Shown in pieces: positions 40,083 to 48,900 of a stretch of 52,585 nt of DNA. Both the position numbers and the translations under genes were made by a program. Source of the stretch: an uncultured Pseudomonadota bacterium (GTDB lineage: Bacteria > Myxococcota_A > UBA796 > SXON01); NCBI GenBank assembly GCA_903959175.1, contig CAJBVW010000082.1, positions 1 to 52,585 of the forward strand, written 5' to 3'. Every line of letters starts with the position of its first letter. Position 1 is the stretch's first letter. The notes beneath the pieces are model-generated. The model was not told where the DNA came from. It ran no database searches and worked only from the letters and a program-made list of their open reading frames with translations.

Positions 40083-40319
40083 TCAGATCGCGTCTTCGGA
40101 GTCGGGTTCCCGGTCGGGCACGCGGCTCAGCGCAGCCTCGAACTTCACGCGGTCACCCCGACGCGCTCGCGCTGCCAAGTGCTCCTCGGTCGCCCAGGCA
40201 GCGAGCTTCTCGCCCGCGGCGCTCGCGATGAACTGGTTGATGGAGATGCCCTCCCGCCGGGCGGCCTCGCGGATGCCGTCGTGAAGCGACTCTGGGAGGC
40301 GGATGCTGATCGTGCTCAT
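40083..40319 (-). CDS. Ribbon-helix-helix antitoxin
   Basis: A 78-aa protein. It begins STISIRLPESLHDGIREAARREGISINQFIASAAGEKL, a typical HicB/CopG-type RHH with the basic beta-strand (ISIRLP) and two helices. The C-terminal 35 residues are Arg/Glu/Asp-rich and probably wrap around the toxin. The start ATG (40319) overlaps the PIN toxin stop by 4 bp (ATGA), so translation is coupled. Together they form a type II module with the toxin gene first. The antitoxin likely represses the module by binding the inverted repeat at 40739-40756. No sign of damage. Confidence 0.85.
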   Translation of the reverse strand: MSTISIRLPESLHDGIREAARREGISINQFIASAAGEKLAAWATEEHLAARARRGDRVKFEAALSRVPDREPDSEDAI

Positions 40320-40735
40320 GGGATTTCTCCGATCTCCTGAAGGTACTCACGCGGCGTCAGCGCGCGGATGCCGAAGCGATCGACGCCGACGAAGTCGCGA
40401 AGGTTGAAGGTGACGATGACCGGCGCTCCTGCGTCTACCGCGAGCTCCAACACCATGTCATCCTTGGGGTCGGGCAGCGTCGGCCGCCAGAGAAAGAAGA
40501 TGGGGCGGTGGATGGCGACCGAGCAGAGGTAGTCGAGGATGTCCGAGAGGTCACCGGCCGAGACAGCGAGGTCGGCGAGCATCCGGTCGGCGACGCCCTC
40601 GTACTCGAGTACGAGCGGCACCGAGAGTGCGATGTCGAAGCGCCCGGTGCCGACCAGCGAGAGTAGCCGGAACGATGCTCCCCGCCGTGAGCGAAGGGCC
40701 GAGATGAGGACGTTCGTGTCGAGGATGATGACCAC
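40316..40735 (-). CDS. PIN-domain toxin (COG1569-type)
   Basis: A 139-aa PIN-domain protein. Acidic residues suitable for metal binding are in IILDTNVLIS (Asp6), LVLEYE (~residue 44), PDPKDDMVLELA (~residue 89-97) and FNLRDFVG (~residue 114). It should be an Mg-dependent RNase. Its partner is the overlapping RHH gene. The start is a GTG at 40735; the bases before it contain no usable Shine-Dalgarno because GAGG touches the start codon. A strong promoter ends 6 nt before GTG, suggesting that the mRNA begins at the start codon. No mutation of catalytic residues is visible. Confidence 0.85.
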   Translation of the reverse strand: MVIILDTNVLISALRSRRGASFRLLSLVGTGRFDIALSVPLVLEYEGVADRMLADLAVSAGDLSDILDYLCSVAIHRPIFFLWRPTLPDPKDDMVLELAVDAGAPVIVTFNLRDFVGVDRFGIRALTPREYLQEIGEIP

Positions 40736-40770
40736 CTCGGTATCATAGGCGATACCAGAGCGTCGGTCAA
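40736..40770 (-). promoter_or_regulatory. Leaderless promoter and operator of the PIN-RHH module
   Basis: Minus strand -35 TTGACC (40770-40765), 17-nt spacer, -10 TATGAT (40747-40742), six bases, then GTG at 40735. The inverted repeat GGTATC / GATACC (40739-40744 and 40751-40756) overlaps the -10 and is a likely operator for the RHH protein. The arrangement equals that of the merR promoter at 16259 and of phd at 41014. Confidence 0.7.
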
Positions 40771-40871
40771 CCCCTTCTTGGTGCCGTCGGGGCCGAGAGA
40801 GGTCCGCTGCGGCGTGGTGCGGTCCCTGTGGCCATTGCCGCGATGGACCCAGCGGCTGGCCCAGTGCCGGG

Positions 40872-40972
40872 GCAAATCACATGGATCAAGGAAGCAGGCA
40901 GATTGTCGTTCACCAGCTCCCGCTGGGCCCGCCCGAGGGGTTCACGGGGACCATGGGAGACCGACCTCGTCG
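40872..40972. repeat. Diverged, inverted third spacer copy (C)
   Basis: On the plus strand this ~100-bp segment reads in the order GCAAA, CATGG, GAAGCA, CAG, TTG, then GGTTCACG (40939-40946) and CTCGTC, matching the reverse complement of copies A and B at both ends with many changes between. It lies between the PIN-RHH module and the phd-vapC module. Identity is low, so it is a tentative copy. The rest of the 313-bp gap is promoter and unremarkable DNA. Confidence 0.4.
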
Positions 40973-41013
40973 GCCGACGCTCTCGTGGCCCCTCGCCGTC
41001 GTGCGAGGCGGAC

Positions 41014-41042
41014 TCGACCATCTTGGTCAGGTTCGCTATGCT
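41014..41042 (+). promoter_or_regulatory. Leaderless promoter and operator of the phd-vapC module
   Basis: -35 TCGACC (41014-41019), 17-nt spacer, -10 TATGCT (41037-41042), six bases, then ATG at 41049. GACCA-TCT-TGGTC (41016-41028) is an inverted repeat around the -35 and spacer. No Shine-Dalgarno precedes the ATG, which agrees with translation of a leaderless transcript. Confidence 0.6.
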
Positions 41043-41048
41043 CTATCC

Positions 41049-41291
41049 ATGAACCCCGTGAATATCTACGACGCCAAGACCCACCTCTCTGAGCTCGTGC
41101 AGCGGGCTGCTGCCGGAGAGGAGATCGTGATCGCGCGCAACGGGAAGCCTGCGGCTCGGCTCGTCGCCTTGGCTGCGCCCCCCCCTCGCCGGCCAGGCGG
41201 CTGGGAGGGCCAGGTGTGGATGGCCCCGGACTTCGACGAAGCGGACGCCACGATCGCGGCGTTGATGCTCGATGGTGACACGTCCGAATGA
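41049..41291 (+). CDS. Phd/YefM-family antitoxin
   Basis: An 80-aa antitoxin. The N-terminus VNIYDAKTHLSELVQRAAAGEEIVIARNGKPAARLVAL is the canonical Phd/YefM fold (NxY-x-AK-x-x-L...GE-x-x-x-IxRxGKPVAxLV). The acidic tail after a Pro-rich hinge (APDFDEADATIAALM) would cover the VapC active site. Its TGA overlaps the vapC start by 4 bp. It likely represses its own promoter, where a GACCA/TGGTC dyad lies. The ATG at 41049 has no SD but follows a promoter by 6 nt. A longer in-frame start upstream at 40881 would cross the promoter and repeat copy C and is rejected. Confidence 0.9.
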   Translation: MNPVNIYDAKTHLSELVQRAAAGEEIVIARNGKPAARLVALAAPPPRRPGGWEGQVWMAPDFDEADATIAALMLDGDTSE

Positions 41292-41665
41292 GGCTGCTGC
41301 TCGACAGCCACGTATTCCTCTGGTGGAAAGCCCTGGATCCGCGCCTGTCCCCGGCGATGCTGCGCGCAATCGCTGAAGCGGACCAAGTCTACGTGAGCGC
41401 GGCCACGGCGTGGGAGTTGGGCCTGAAGATCTCCCTCGGGAAGCTCAGCCTCCCCGAGTCGGTGGAGGATGGCATCCTCGCGGCCGGGTTCACTGAGCTT
41501 CGGGTCGACTTCCGACACACGCGTCAGGCGGTCGTCTTGCCGCCCCACCATCACGATCCCGTCGATCGGATGCTGGTCGCGCAGGCGCTCTGTGAGGGCC
41601 TCACGCTCATGACGCACGACGACAAGATCACTCGATACGACGTGGCAGTCTTGCGGGTTCCGTGA
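41288..41665 (+). CDS. vapC: VapC-type PIN-domain toxin
   Basis: A 125-aa PIN-domain toxin. Conserved acidic residues: RLLLDSHVFLWW (Asp6), SAATAWELGLK (Glu43), HDPVDRMLVAQAL (Asp97 region) and MTHDDKI (~residue 115). HDPVDR-x-x-x-x-x-A is a strong family signature. It should be an RNase that cleaves tRNA or rRNA sites when freed from the Phd-type antitoxin encoded just before it. The genes overlap ATGA. The coding sequence is uninterrupted. Only 11 bp after its stop lies the remnant of a flavoprotein gene, so vapC marks the right edge of the inserted island. Confidence 0.9.
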   Translation: MRLLLDSHVFLWWKALDPRLSPAMLRAIAEADQVYVSAATAWELGLKISLGKLSLPESVEDGILAAGFTELRVDFRHTRQAVVLPPHHHDPVDRMLVAQALCEGLTLMTHDDKITRYDVAVLRVP

Positions 41666-41676
41666 GCTTCCGACGG

Positions 41677-41709
41677 CGGGCCGGCGCCGAGCACGAGGGC
41701 GTCGAACAT
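41677..41709 (-). pseudogene. Truncated flavoprotein start (remnant)
   Basis: ATG at 41709 opens MFDALVLGAGP, the first 11 residues of a Rossmann FAD/NAD protein, which normally continue AG-L-x-A. The sequence breaks exactly where the toxin-antitoxin DNA begins (after 41677) and then continues as antisense of vapC. No continuation was seen on the left border of the island (38425-38529). This suggests that the island replaced or deleted most of a gene. The match is short, so chance is possible. Confidence 0.4.
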
Positions 41710-41867
41710 GGGGGGATCGATCGCGGGCGACCGACGTGGGGCGCGGTCCCCGACGCCCCGAGCGGCGTCGACCGCGCCCGGTGAGCCTCGTCGCCAGCGC
41801 GGCCCTCCACCGTTGACAACCGGCCCCAACCCGGTGAAAGGCCCTCCCCCCCCTTCATCGAGGACAG

Positions 41868-44800
41868 ATGCCGGTCGGCCCCTTCGACACGCGCTCCGCC
41901 CCGGCCCTGCTCACCGGCGCCGAGGCGCACGGGATGGACGCGCTGCTCGACGGCAACGTGCTCGATCTGCTCGGCGGCGCCACGCTCTCCGGCCGCGTGC
42001 GCGCGCTGGTCACCCGCCTCGCGATCACCCAGGGCTGCGGCACGCTCCGCACGCTGCTCTCCACGTCCAAGGTGTGGAACGCGCTCGGGCCCGCCATCAC
42101 CGGCGAGGTCCTCGACGCCCTCGGCGCCGAGCTCACCGCGCGCGTCACCCCCGAGAGCGCCGCCCTCGCCGCCGCGGGCGGCCCCCCGCCGGCCCCCACG
42201 GTCACCGTCACCCCCGTCGACCCGCCGCGCGCTGCGTGGCGCGACCAGGACGCCCCCGGCGCCGACCCCGAGCCCCCTCGCCGCGCCCGCCCCGCCGTCG
42301 CCACGCCCTCGCCCACCCCCTCCACCAACGGCCCACCCGCCCTCGCCTCGGGCATGTCCGAGCCCGATCTGCGCGCCTGGGCCGACGCCCACGAGGTCAC
42401 CGTCGACCTCGACAAGAGCGCCCGCGTGCTGGACGACCGCGTCTCCGGCCGCGCCCGCTACTGGTTCTGGCAGGGCAGCGACCAGAAGATCCTCGACGTC
42501 GTCATCACCCGCCGCAGCCGCCTCGCCCTCGGCGGCATGCCCCAGGAGGTCCAGGAGGCCGCGATCACCTGGCTCGAGGAGCGCGTCGTCCGCATGCAGC
42601 GCGCCCAGGCGGACGAGCGGACCGTCCTCACGACGGGCTCGCCCCCGGAGGAGCCGCTCCTGCGCGCCTTGTGGGACCGCGTCGAGGCCGCTCGTGCCGT
42701 CGTCCGCACCCTCGCCACGCCCACTCCGGCCGGCGAGCTCGTCCGCATGCAGGTCCAGACGCGGGACGACCCGCCCACCTGGGCCCTCCGCGACGGCTGG
42801 CCCGCCCTCTGCGGCAGCGCGGCCGGCGGCGCCACCAAGACCATCCAGATCCAGGCCGCCTCCGACGTCGATTTCATGGCGTGCGACTGCGCCCGCCCCG
42901 ACCCGCGCTGCCCCCTCTCCCTCGTCGCCCTCGACCGCCTCCGCACCGCCATGGCCCGCCCCTCCGCCGAGCGGAAGTGGCTCCTCGACACCCTCGGCAC
43001 CCCCGCCTGGGCCCGCGTCCTTCACGACCTCGACGCGCTGCTCGCCACCACCAAGACCGAGGCGGACGACCTCTCCCTCGGCTGGCGCGTCGATCTCGAC
43101 GCGGGCACCCTCCTCCCCGTGGGCTGCCGCCCGAAAAAGCGCGGCGGCGGCTGGAAGGTCGCCAAGATGACCCTCGACGAGCTGCGCGAGCGCCCCGAGC
43201 GCTGCGCCCTCCCGAGCGACCACGAGGTCCGCGCCCTCGTCCTCGCCGAGCGCCCCGACGTCCAGCGCAGCGGCCAGGCCGTCTTCGCCACCCTCGCGCG
43301 CCTCGTCGGCCACCCCCGTGTCTTCGTCGGCACCGAGCTCGTCACCGTGCGCCGCGGCGTCGTCGAGACCGACTGGTCCCCCACGGAGGACGGCGGCGTG
43401 CGCCTCGGCGTCACCGTCGGCGGCCGCGAGCGGGACACCCGGGCCCTCCACGCCGCGGTCACCGCCGCCGGGCGGGGCGGCTGGTACGCCGTCCAGGACG
43501 ACACCGTCGTGACCGTCTTCCCGGTAGACGCGCAGACCCTCGGCCTCCTCGGCACCCTCGTCCGCCGCGGCAACGTCTTCCCCCCCGAGGCCACCGCCGG
43601 CCTCCTCGCGCGCCTCGCCCCGCTCTCCCAGGTGGTCCCTGCGCGCGTCGCCGCCGAGCTCCGCGGCGCCGCCCGCCCCGCCGAGGAGACGCCCATCGTC
43701 CGCCTCGACACCCTCGCCGAGGGCGGCCTCTTCGTGCAGGTCCTCGTGCGGCCCCTCGTCGGCGGCCTCGCCTTCACCCCGGGCGAGGGCCCCGCCCAGC
43801 TCCACGCCGAGCTCCCGGAGGGCCGCGTCCACGTCGCCCGCGACCTCCCCGCCGAGCCCGCCCGCGTGCGCGCCGCCCTCGCGACGATCCCGCTCCCTTC
43901 CGAGCTGGAGGCGCCCCCCTTCTCGTGGATGCTCACCGACAGCGACACCGCGCTGGACGTGATCTCCGCCCTCCAGGCCGGCGCCTTCGCCGTCGAGTGG
44001 GCGGATCCCGAGCGCCGCCGCGCCACCCGCCAGGCCGACACGAAGAACCTCACCATCCGTGTCAAGTCCAAGCGGGATTGGTTCGCGGTCGAGGGTGAGG
44101 TGTCGGTGGGGGAGGCCTCCGTCGAATTGGCGGCGGTGCTCGCCGCGGTCCTCGCGGGCCGGCGCTACGTCGCGGTAGACGGTGACACCTGGATCCGCCT
44201 CGGGGATCGCCTCTCCGAGCAGCTCTCCGGCGTGGCCGAGGCCGTCCACGGCGGCCGCGCCGGGCTCGAGGTCCCCGCCCTCGCCGCCCCGTTGGTCGAC
44301 GCGCTGAAGGAGGCCGGCGCCACCCTCGACACCCCCGCCGGCTGGGCGGACGTGCTCGACCGTGTCCGCGCCGCCGACGGCTACGCCCCCGCCCTCCCCG
44401 ACGGCTTCACCGCCGAGCTACGCGCCTACCAGCTCGCGGGTTTTCAGTGGCTCGCCCGCCTCGCGACCTGGGCCCCCGGCGCCTGCCTCGCGGACGACAT
44501 GGGCCTCGGCAAGACCGTCCAGGCCCTGGCGTTGCTCGCCCACCGCGCCGAGCTCGGCCCCGCCCTCGTCGTCGCGCCCACCTCCGTCGGCTTCAATTGG
44601 CTGCGCGAGGCCGCCCGCTTCGCCCCCACCCTCCGCGTCCGCGCCTACCGCGGCGCCGCGCGCCAGGCCCTCCTCCCCACCCTCGCTCCCGGTGACGTGC
44701 TGGTCACCAGTTGGGACCTCCTCCCCCGCGACGGTGAGGTCCTCGCCGCCGTGCCCTTCGCCACCCTCGTGTTGGACGAGGCCCAGGCGATGAAGAACGC

Positions 44801-45833
44801 CGGCACCGCCCGCGCCAAGGCCGCCGCCGCTCTGAACGCCGGCTTTCGTGTTGCGCTCACTGGCACCCCCGTCGAGAACCGCGTCGGCGAGCTCTGGAGC
44901 CTCTTCCGTGTCATCGCCCCCGGCCTCCTCGGCAGTTGGGAGCGCTTCCGCGACCGCTTCGCCACCGCCATCGAGCGCGACGGCGACACCCGCCGCCGCG
45001 CCGCCCTCGCAAAGCTCATCCGGCCCTTCCTCCTCCGCCGACTCAAGTCCGAGGTCGCCACCGAGCTCCCCCAACGCTCCGACGTCAACGTCGATATCGT
45101 CCTCTCCCGCGAGGAGCGCGTCCTCTACGATCACGCCCGCGCCGCCCTCCTCGACGACCTCTCCGCCGAGTCCGGCCCCCCCGAGCAGCAGCGCTTCAAG
45201 GTCCTCGCCGCCCTCACCCGCCTCCGTCAGTTGGCCTGTCACCCCCGCCTGCTCGACCCCACCTCCGTCCTCCCCTCCGCCAAGCTCACCCGCCTGCGCG
45301 AGCTGGTCGCCGAGCTACGCGAGAACGGCCACCGCGCCCTGATCTTCAGCCAGTTCACCAAGCACCTCGCCCTCGTGCGCGAGGCCCTCGAGGCCGACGG
45401 CGTCTCCCTCCGCTACCTCGACGGCAGCACCCCCGAGTCCCAGCGCCGCGCCGAGGTCGACGCCTTCCAGGCCGGCCGCGGCGACGTGTTCCTCATCTCG
45501 CTCAAAGCCGGCGGCGTGGGCCTCAACCTCACCGCCGCCACCTACGTCCTCCACCTCGACCCCTGGTGGAACCCCGCCGTCGAGGACCAGGCGAGCGACC
45601 GCGCCCACCGCATCGGCCAGACCCAACCCGTCACCGTCTACCGCCTCGTCGCGCGCGGCACCATCGAGGAGCAGATCCTCGCCTTGCACGCAGAGAAGCG
45701 CGAGTTGGTCGCCGGCCTCCTCGACGGCACCGGCGCCGCCGCCGCGATGAAGACGGACGAGCTCCTGGCATTGTTACAGGCGGGAGAGGCGGACGAGCCG
45801 GAGGAGGGGGTGGCGGAGCCGAGCGAAGGCTGA
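41868..45833 (+). CDS. SNF2/SWI2-family DEAD-like ATPase (helicase)
   Basis: A 1321-aa protein. The C-terminal ~480 residues are a complete SNF2 ATPase: DDMGLGKT (residues 876-883, Walker A), VLDEAQAMKN (~969, DEAQ), LTGTPVENR, FSQFTKHLALV, SLKAGGVGLNLTAATYVLHLDPWWNP and QASDRAHRIGQ (~1241). The N-terminal half has a CDC...RCP arrangement near residues 339-350, similar to the zinc SWIM motif but lacking its last His. The rest resembles bacterial SNF2 N domains of unknown function. It remodels protein-DNA complexes using ATP. A TTGACA occurs at 41813-41818 but no good -10. The start ATG has GAGGA 3 nt before it. Confidence 0.85.
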   Translation: MPVGPFDTRSAPALLTGAEAHGMDALLDGNVLDLLGGATLSGRVRALVTRLAITQGCGTLRTLLSTSKVWNALGPAITGEVLDALGAELTARVTPESAALAAAGGPPPAPTVTVTPVDPPRAAWRDQDAPGADPEPPRRARPAVATPSPTPSTNGPPALASGMSEPDLRAWADAHEVTVDLDKSARVLDDRVSGRARYWFWQGSDQKILDVVITRRSRLALGGMPQEVQEAAITWLEERVVRMQRAQADERTVLTTGSPPEEPLLRALWDRVEAARAVVRTLATPTPAGELVRMQVQTRDDPPTWALRDGWPALCGSAAGGATKTIQIQAASDVDFMACDCARPDPRCPLSLVALDRLRTAMARPSAERKWLLDTLGTPAWARVLHDLDALLATTKTEADDLSLGWRVDLDAGTLLPVGCRPKKRGGGWKVAKMTLDELRERPERCALPSDHEVRALVLAERPDVQRSGQAVFATLARLVGHPRVFVGTELVTVRRGVVETDWSPTEDGGVRLGVTVGGRERDTRALHAAVTAAGRGGWYAVQDDTVVTVFPVDAQTLGLLGTLVRRGNVFPPEATAGLLARLAPLSQVVPARVAAELRGAARPAEETPIVRLDTLAEGGLFVQVLVRPLVGGLAFTPGEGPAQLHAELPEGRVHVARDLPAEPARVRAALATIPLPSELEAPPFSWMLTDSDTALDVISALQAGAFAVEWADPERRRATRQADTKNLTIRVKSKRDWFAVEGEVSVGEASVELAAVLAAVLAGRRYVAVDGDTWIRLGDRLSEQLSGVAEAVHGGRAGLEVPALAAPLVDALKEAGATLDTPAGWADVLDRVRAADGYAPALPDGFTAELRAYQLAGFQWLARLATWAPGACLADDMGLGKTVQALALLAHRAELGPALVVAPTSVGFNWLREAARFAPTLRVRAYRGAARQALLPTLAPGDVLVTSWDLLPRDGEVLAAVPFATLVLDEAQAMKNAGTARAKAAAALNAGFRVALTGTPVENRVGELWSLFRVIAPGLLGSWERFRDRFATAIERDGDTRRRAALAKLIRPFLLRRLKSEVATELPQRSDVNVDIVLSREERVLYDHARAALLDDLSAESGPPEQQRFKVLAALTRLRQLACHPRLLDPTSVLPSAKLTRLRELVAELRENGHRALIFSQFTKHLALVREALEADGVSLRYLDGSTPESQRRAEVDAFQAGRGDVFLISLKAGGVGLNLTAATYVLHLDPWWNPAVEDQASDRAHRIGQTQPVTVYRLVARGTIEEQILALHAEKRELVAGLLDGTGAAAAMKTDELLALLQAGEADEPEEGVAEPSEG

Positions 45834-45893
45834 GAGGCGGGGAACAGGGCGGATGGACCGCGCGCGGACGCGCGGCCCCCGCGGTGGCAGGGT

Positions 45894-45933
45894 GGGCGGG
45901 GCGGGGGAGGGCGCCCCCCACTCCTCCCCGCCC
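45894..45933. terminator. Strong GC hairpin after the SNF2 gene
   Basis: GGGCGGGG (45894-45901) and CCCCGCCC (45926-45933) form an 8-bp stem around a second G/C-rich hairpin. It lies between the SNF2 stop (45833) and the next start (45953). With no U run, it could stop transcription or lie in the leader of the amidohydrolase gene. Confidence 0.35.
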
Positions 45934-45952
45934 TTCGCTACACTCCCGCACC

Positions 45953-48900
45953 ATGACCCTCCTCCTCCTCGCCGCCCCGCTCCTCGCGCTCTCCGCCCAC
46001 GCCTCCGTGGGGGACGAGGGCCCGAACCTCCACGCGCTCCCGGGCACGCCCACCGCGGGCGAGGCCCCCGCGACGCCCCCCGGTGACGCGCCGAAGTCCA
46101 CCTGGAAGGTCGACGATCCGCACGGCCCCACCCACCCCGTCTCCTTCGACCTGCGCGAGGGGACCTGGATGAGCGTGACCGTTCACGGCGACCGCGTCGT
46201 GTTCGATCTCCTCGGAGACCTCTGGTCGATGCCCCTCGCGGGGGGCGACGCGCTCCGCCTGACCTCCGGCGCGGCGTGGGACGCGCAGCCGCGCTTCAGC
46301 CCCGACGGCGCGCACATCGCCTTCGTGTCGGACCGCGGCGGCAACGAGCAGCTCTGGGTGATGGACGCGGACGGCACCGATGCCCGCGCGCTCACCGCCG
46401 AGGGCGAGGCCCGCGTGACCGAGCCCCTCTGGGACCCCGCCGGGGAGTGGATCATCGCGCGCCGCCGCACGGTGGACACGCGCAGCATCGGTGTCACCGA
46501 GCTGTGGCAGTACCACCTCGAGGGCGGCAACGGCTTCCGGCTCACCAGCCTCGACGCCCACCCCCACGCGGGCGAGGCCACGACGGACGGCCGCTTCGTT
46601 TGGTTCTCGTCGCGCAGCGGCCGCTTCGAGTACAACCACGATCCGCTCTCGAGCCTCTGGTCGGTGTGGCGGATGGACCGCAAGACCGGCGCACAACTGC
46701 CCATCCTGACCGGCGCGGGGAGCGCGTCCCGCCCCATGCTCACGCCCGACGGCAAGCAGATGGTCTTCATGTCGCGCGAGCGCAGCCAGTCCATCCTCGA
46801 GGTGCTCGATCTCGCCACGGGCAAGCGCCGCGTGCTCGCCGATTGGTTGGACCGCGACGAGATGGAGGCCTTCGCGCTTCACGGCACCTACCCGCAGATG
46901 GACTGGACGGACGACGGCCAGCTCGTGCTCTGGGCGAAGGGCAAGCTCTGGAAGCTCGCGCTCGACGGGACGAAGGCGGAGATCCCCTTCCACGCGAAGG
47001 GGGACTGGCAGTTCCGCGACGTGACGCGCTGGGCGCGCGCGGTGCCGGACACGGTCCAATCGAAGGTCCTGCGCTGGCCGGTGTGGGGCCCCGACGGCTC
47101 GGTCGCCTTCTCAGCGATGGGCGTGTTGTGGGTGCGGAAGCCGGACGGCACGGTCGAGCGCGTGAGCCCCGGCACCGGCTACGCGCCCGCCTGGAGCCCC
47201 GACGGCACCGCGCTCGCGTGGACCTCCTGGAGCGACACCGAGGGCGGCCGCCTGCACATCACGAAGATGGGCAAGAAGCGCACGGACGAGGTCCTCCCGC
47301 TGGAGGGCCAGCTCGTGAACCCCGCGTGGAGCAAGGACGGCTCCCAGTTGGTCGTGCTCCGCGGCGTGGGCGGGCAGACCTCCCCCGATCTCGGCAGCGA
47401 GAACTACTTCGAGATCGTGCTCGCCACCCGCGGCAAGAAGGCGTGGACGACACAGTTGGTCACCTCCGCCGCCAACCGCGGCAGCGCCGCGCGTGCTACC
47501 CGGCTGAACCTCCACGACAACCGCGTCTGGTACATGACGGACCTGCCGGGCGCCGGCCGCACGCCCGGGCAGACCGCGCTCGTGTCCGTCGCGCTCGACG
47601 GCACCGATTCGCGCACGCACCTCGTCTTCCAGGGCGCCGAGGAGATCGTCATCGCGCCCGACTTCCAGCGCGTCGCCTACAAGCTGGATCACCAGGCGTA
47701 TGTCACCGCGCTCCCGATGTGGGGCAGCGCCGTGACGGTGGATGGGTCGGTGCCCACCCAGCAGCTCACGAACGTGGTCGGGGACTGGCTCGGCTGGACG
47801 CCCGACGGCGCCTCCGTCACCTGGGCGACCGGCCCCACCCTCTCCCGCAAGCTCGTCACGGGCGTCGGCGCCCTCCAGAAGGACCCCCTCACCGGCAAGG
47901 TCCCCGACGCCGACTACACGAAGGGCGTCGAGACCGTCGCGGTCACCCTCGCCGTGCCCCGCGCGCGCCCCGAGGGCGTCCTCGCGCTCACGCACGTGCG
48001 CGTGCTCACGATGAAGGGAGACGAAGCCCTTGAGGACACCACCGTCGTCATCGAGCGCGACCGCATCGTGTCCATCGGCGGCCCGGTGCCCGCAGGGGCG
48101 AAGGTGGTCGACTGCACCGGCAAGACCGTGATCCCCGGGTTGGTCGATGTCCACGCGCACCTCCACTACACCGCGGGGGACGTGCTCCCCGAGCAGGAGT
48201 GGCGCTACCAGACCTCGCTCGATTTTGGTGTCACCACCGTCACCGACCCGTCCGCGTCCACCGACACCGTCTTCACCCAGGCCGAGCGCGTGGAGGCCGG
48301 CTACGAGAAGGGGCCCCGCGTCTACTCGACGGGCGGCGTGCTCTACGGTGCGCTCTCGAACGACGGCGCGAAGACCCCCGACGAGGACGCCGCGCGGCAC
48401 CACGTCACGCGTATGAAGGCGGCCGGCGCCACCAGCGTGAAGGTGTACCAACAGAGCCAGCGCGAGCGGCGCCAGTGGTTCGTCCAGGCGTGCAACGAGC
48501 TCGAGATCCTCTGCGTCCCCGAGGGCGGCGGGGACCTCTTCCAGAACCTCGGCATGGTGCAGGACGGCTTCCACGCCATCGAACACTCTCTCCCCATCTC
48601 GCCGGTGTACGCCGATGTCATCCAGTGGATGGCGGGCAACCACACCGCCACCAGCGCCGGCACCGCGTGGACGCCCACCCTGCTCGTCGCCTACGGCGGC
48701 ATCATGGGCGAGAATTGGTTCTTCCAGTACGCCAACCCCCTGAACGACGCTCGGTTGTTGAAGCACTACCCGCGCCGCGCCCTGGACGCCCAATCCTGGC
48801 GCCGTGGCATCCTCGCGCAGGACACCGACTGGAACTTCATGGCCGCCGCGCGGGACGCCGCGAAGGTGGTCCGCGCGGGCGGGCTCGTGACGCTCGGGGC

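Noticed and set aside
44936-45950. Extension of the propeller-amidohydrolase gene far upstream
   Set aside because: The extra N-terminal sequence is Arg/Pro-rich and overlaps the SNF2 motor in another frame; the ATG at 45953 starts a proper signal peptide.
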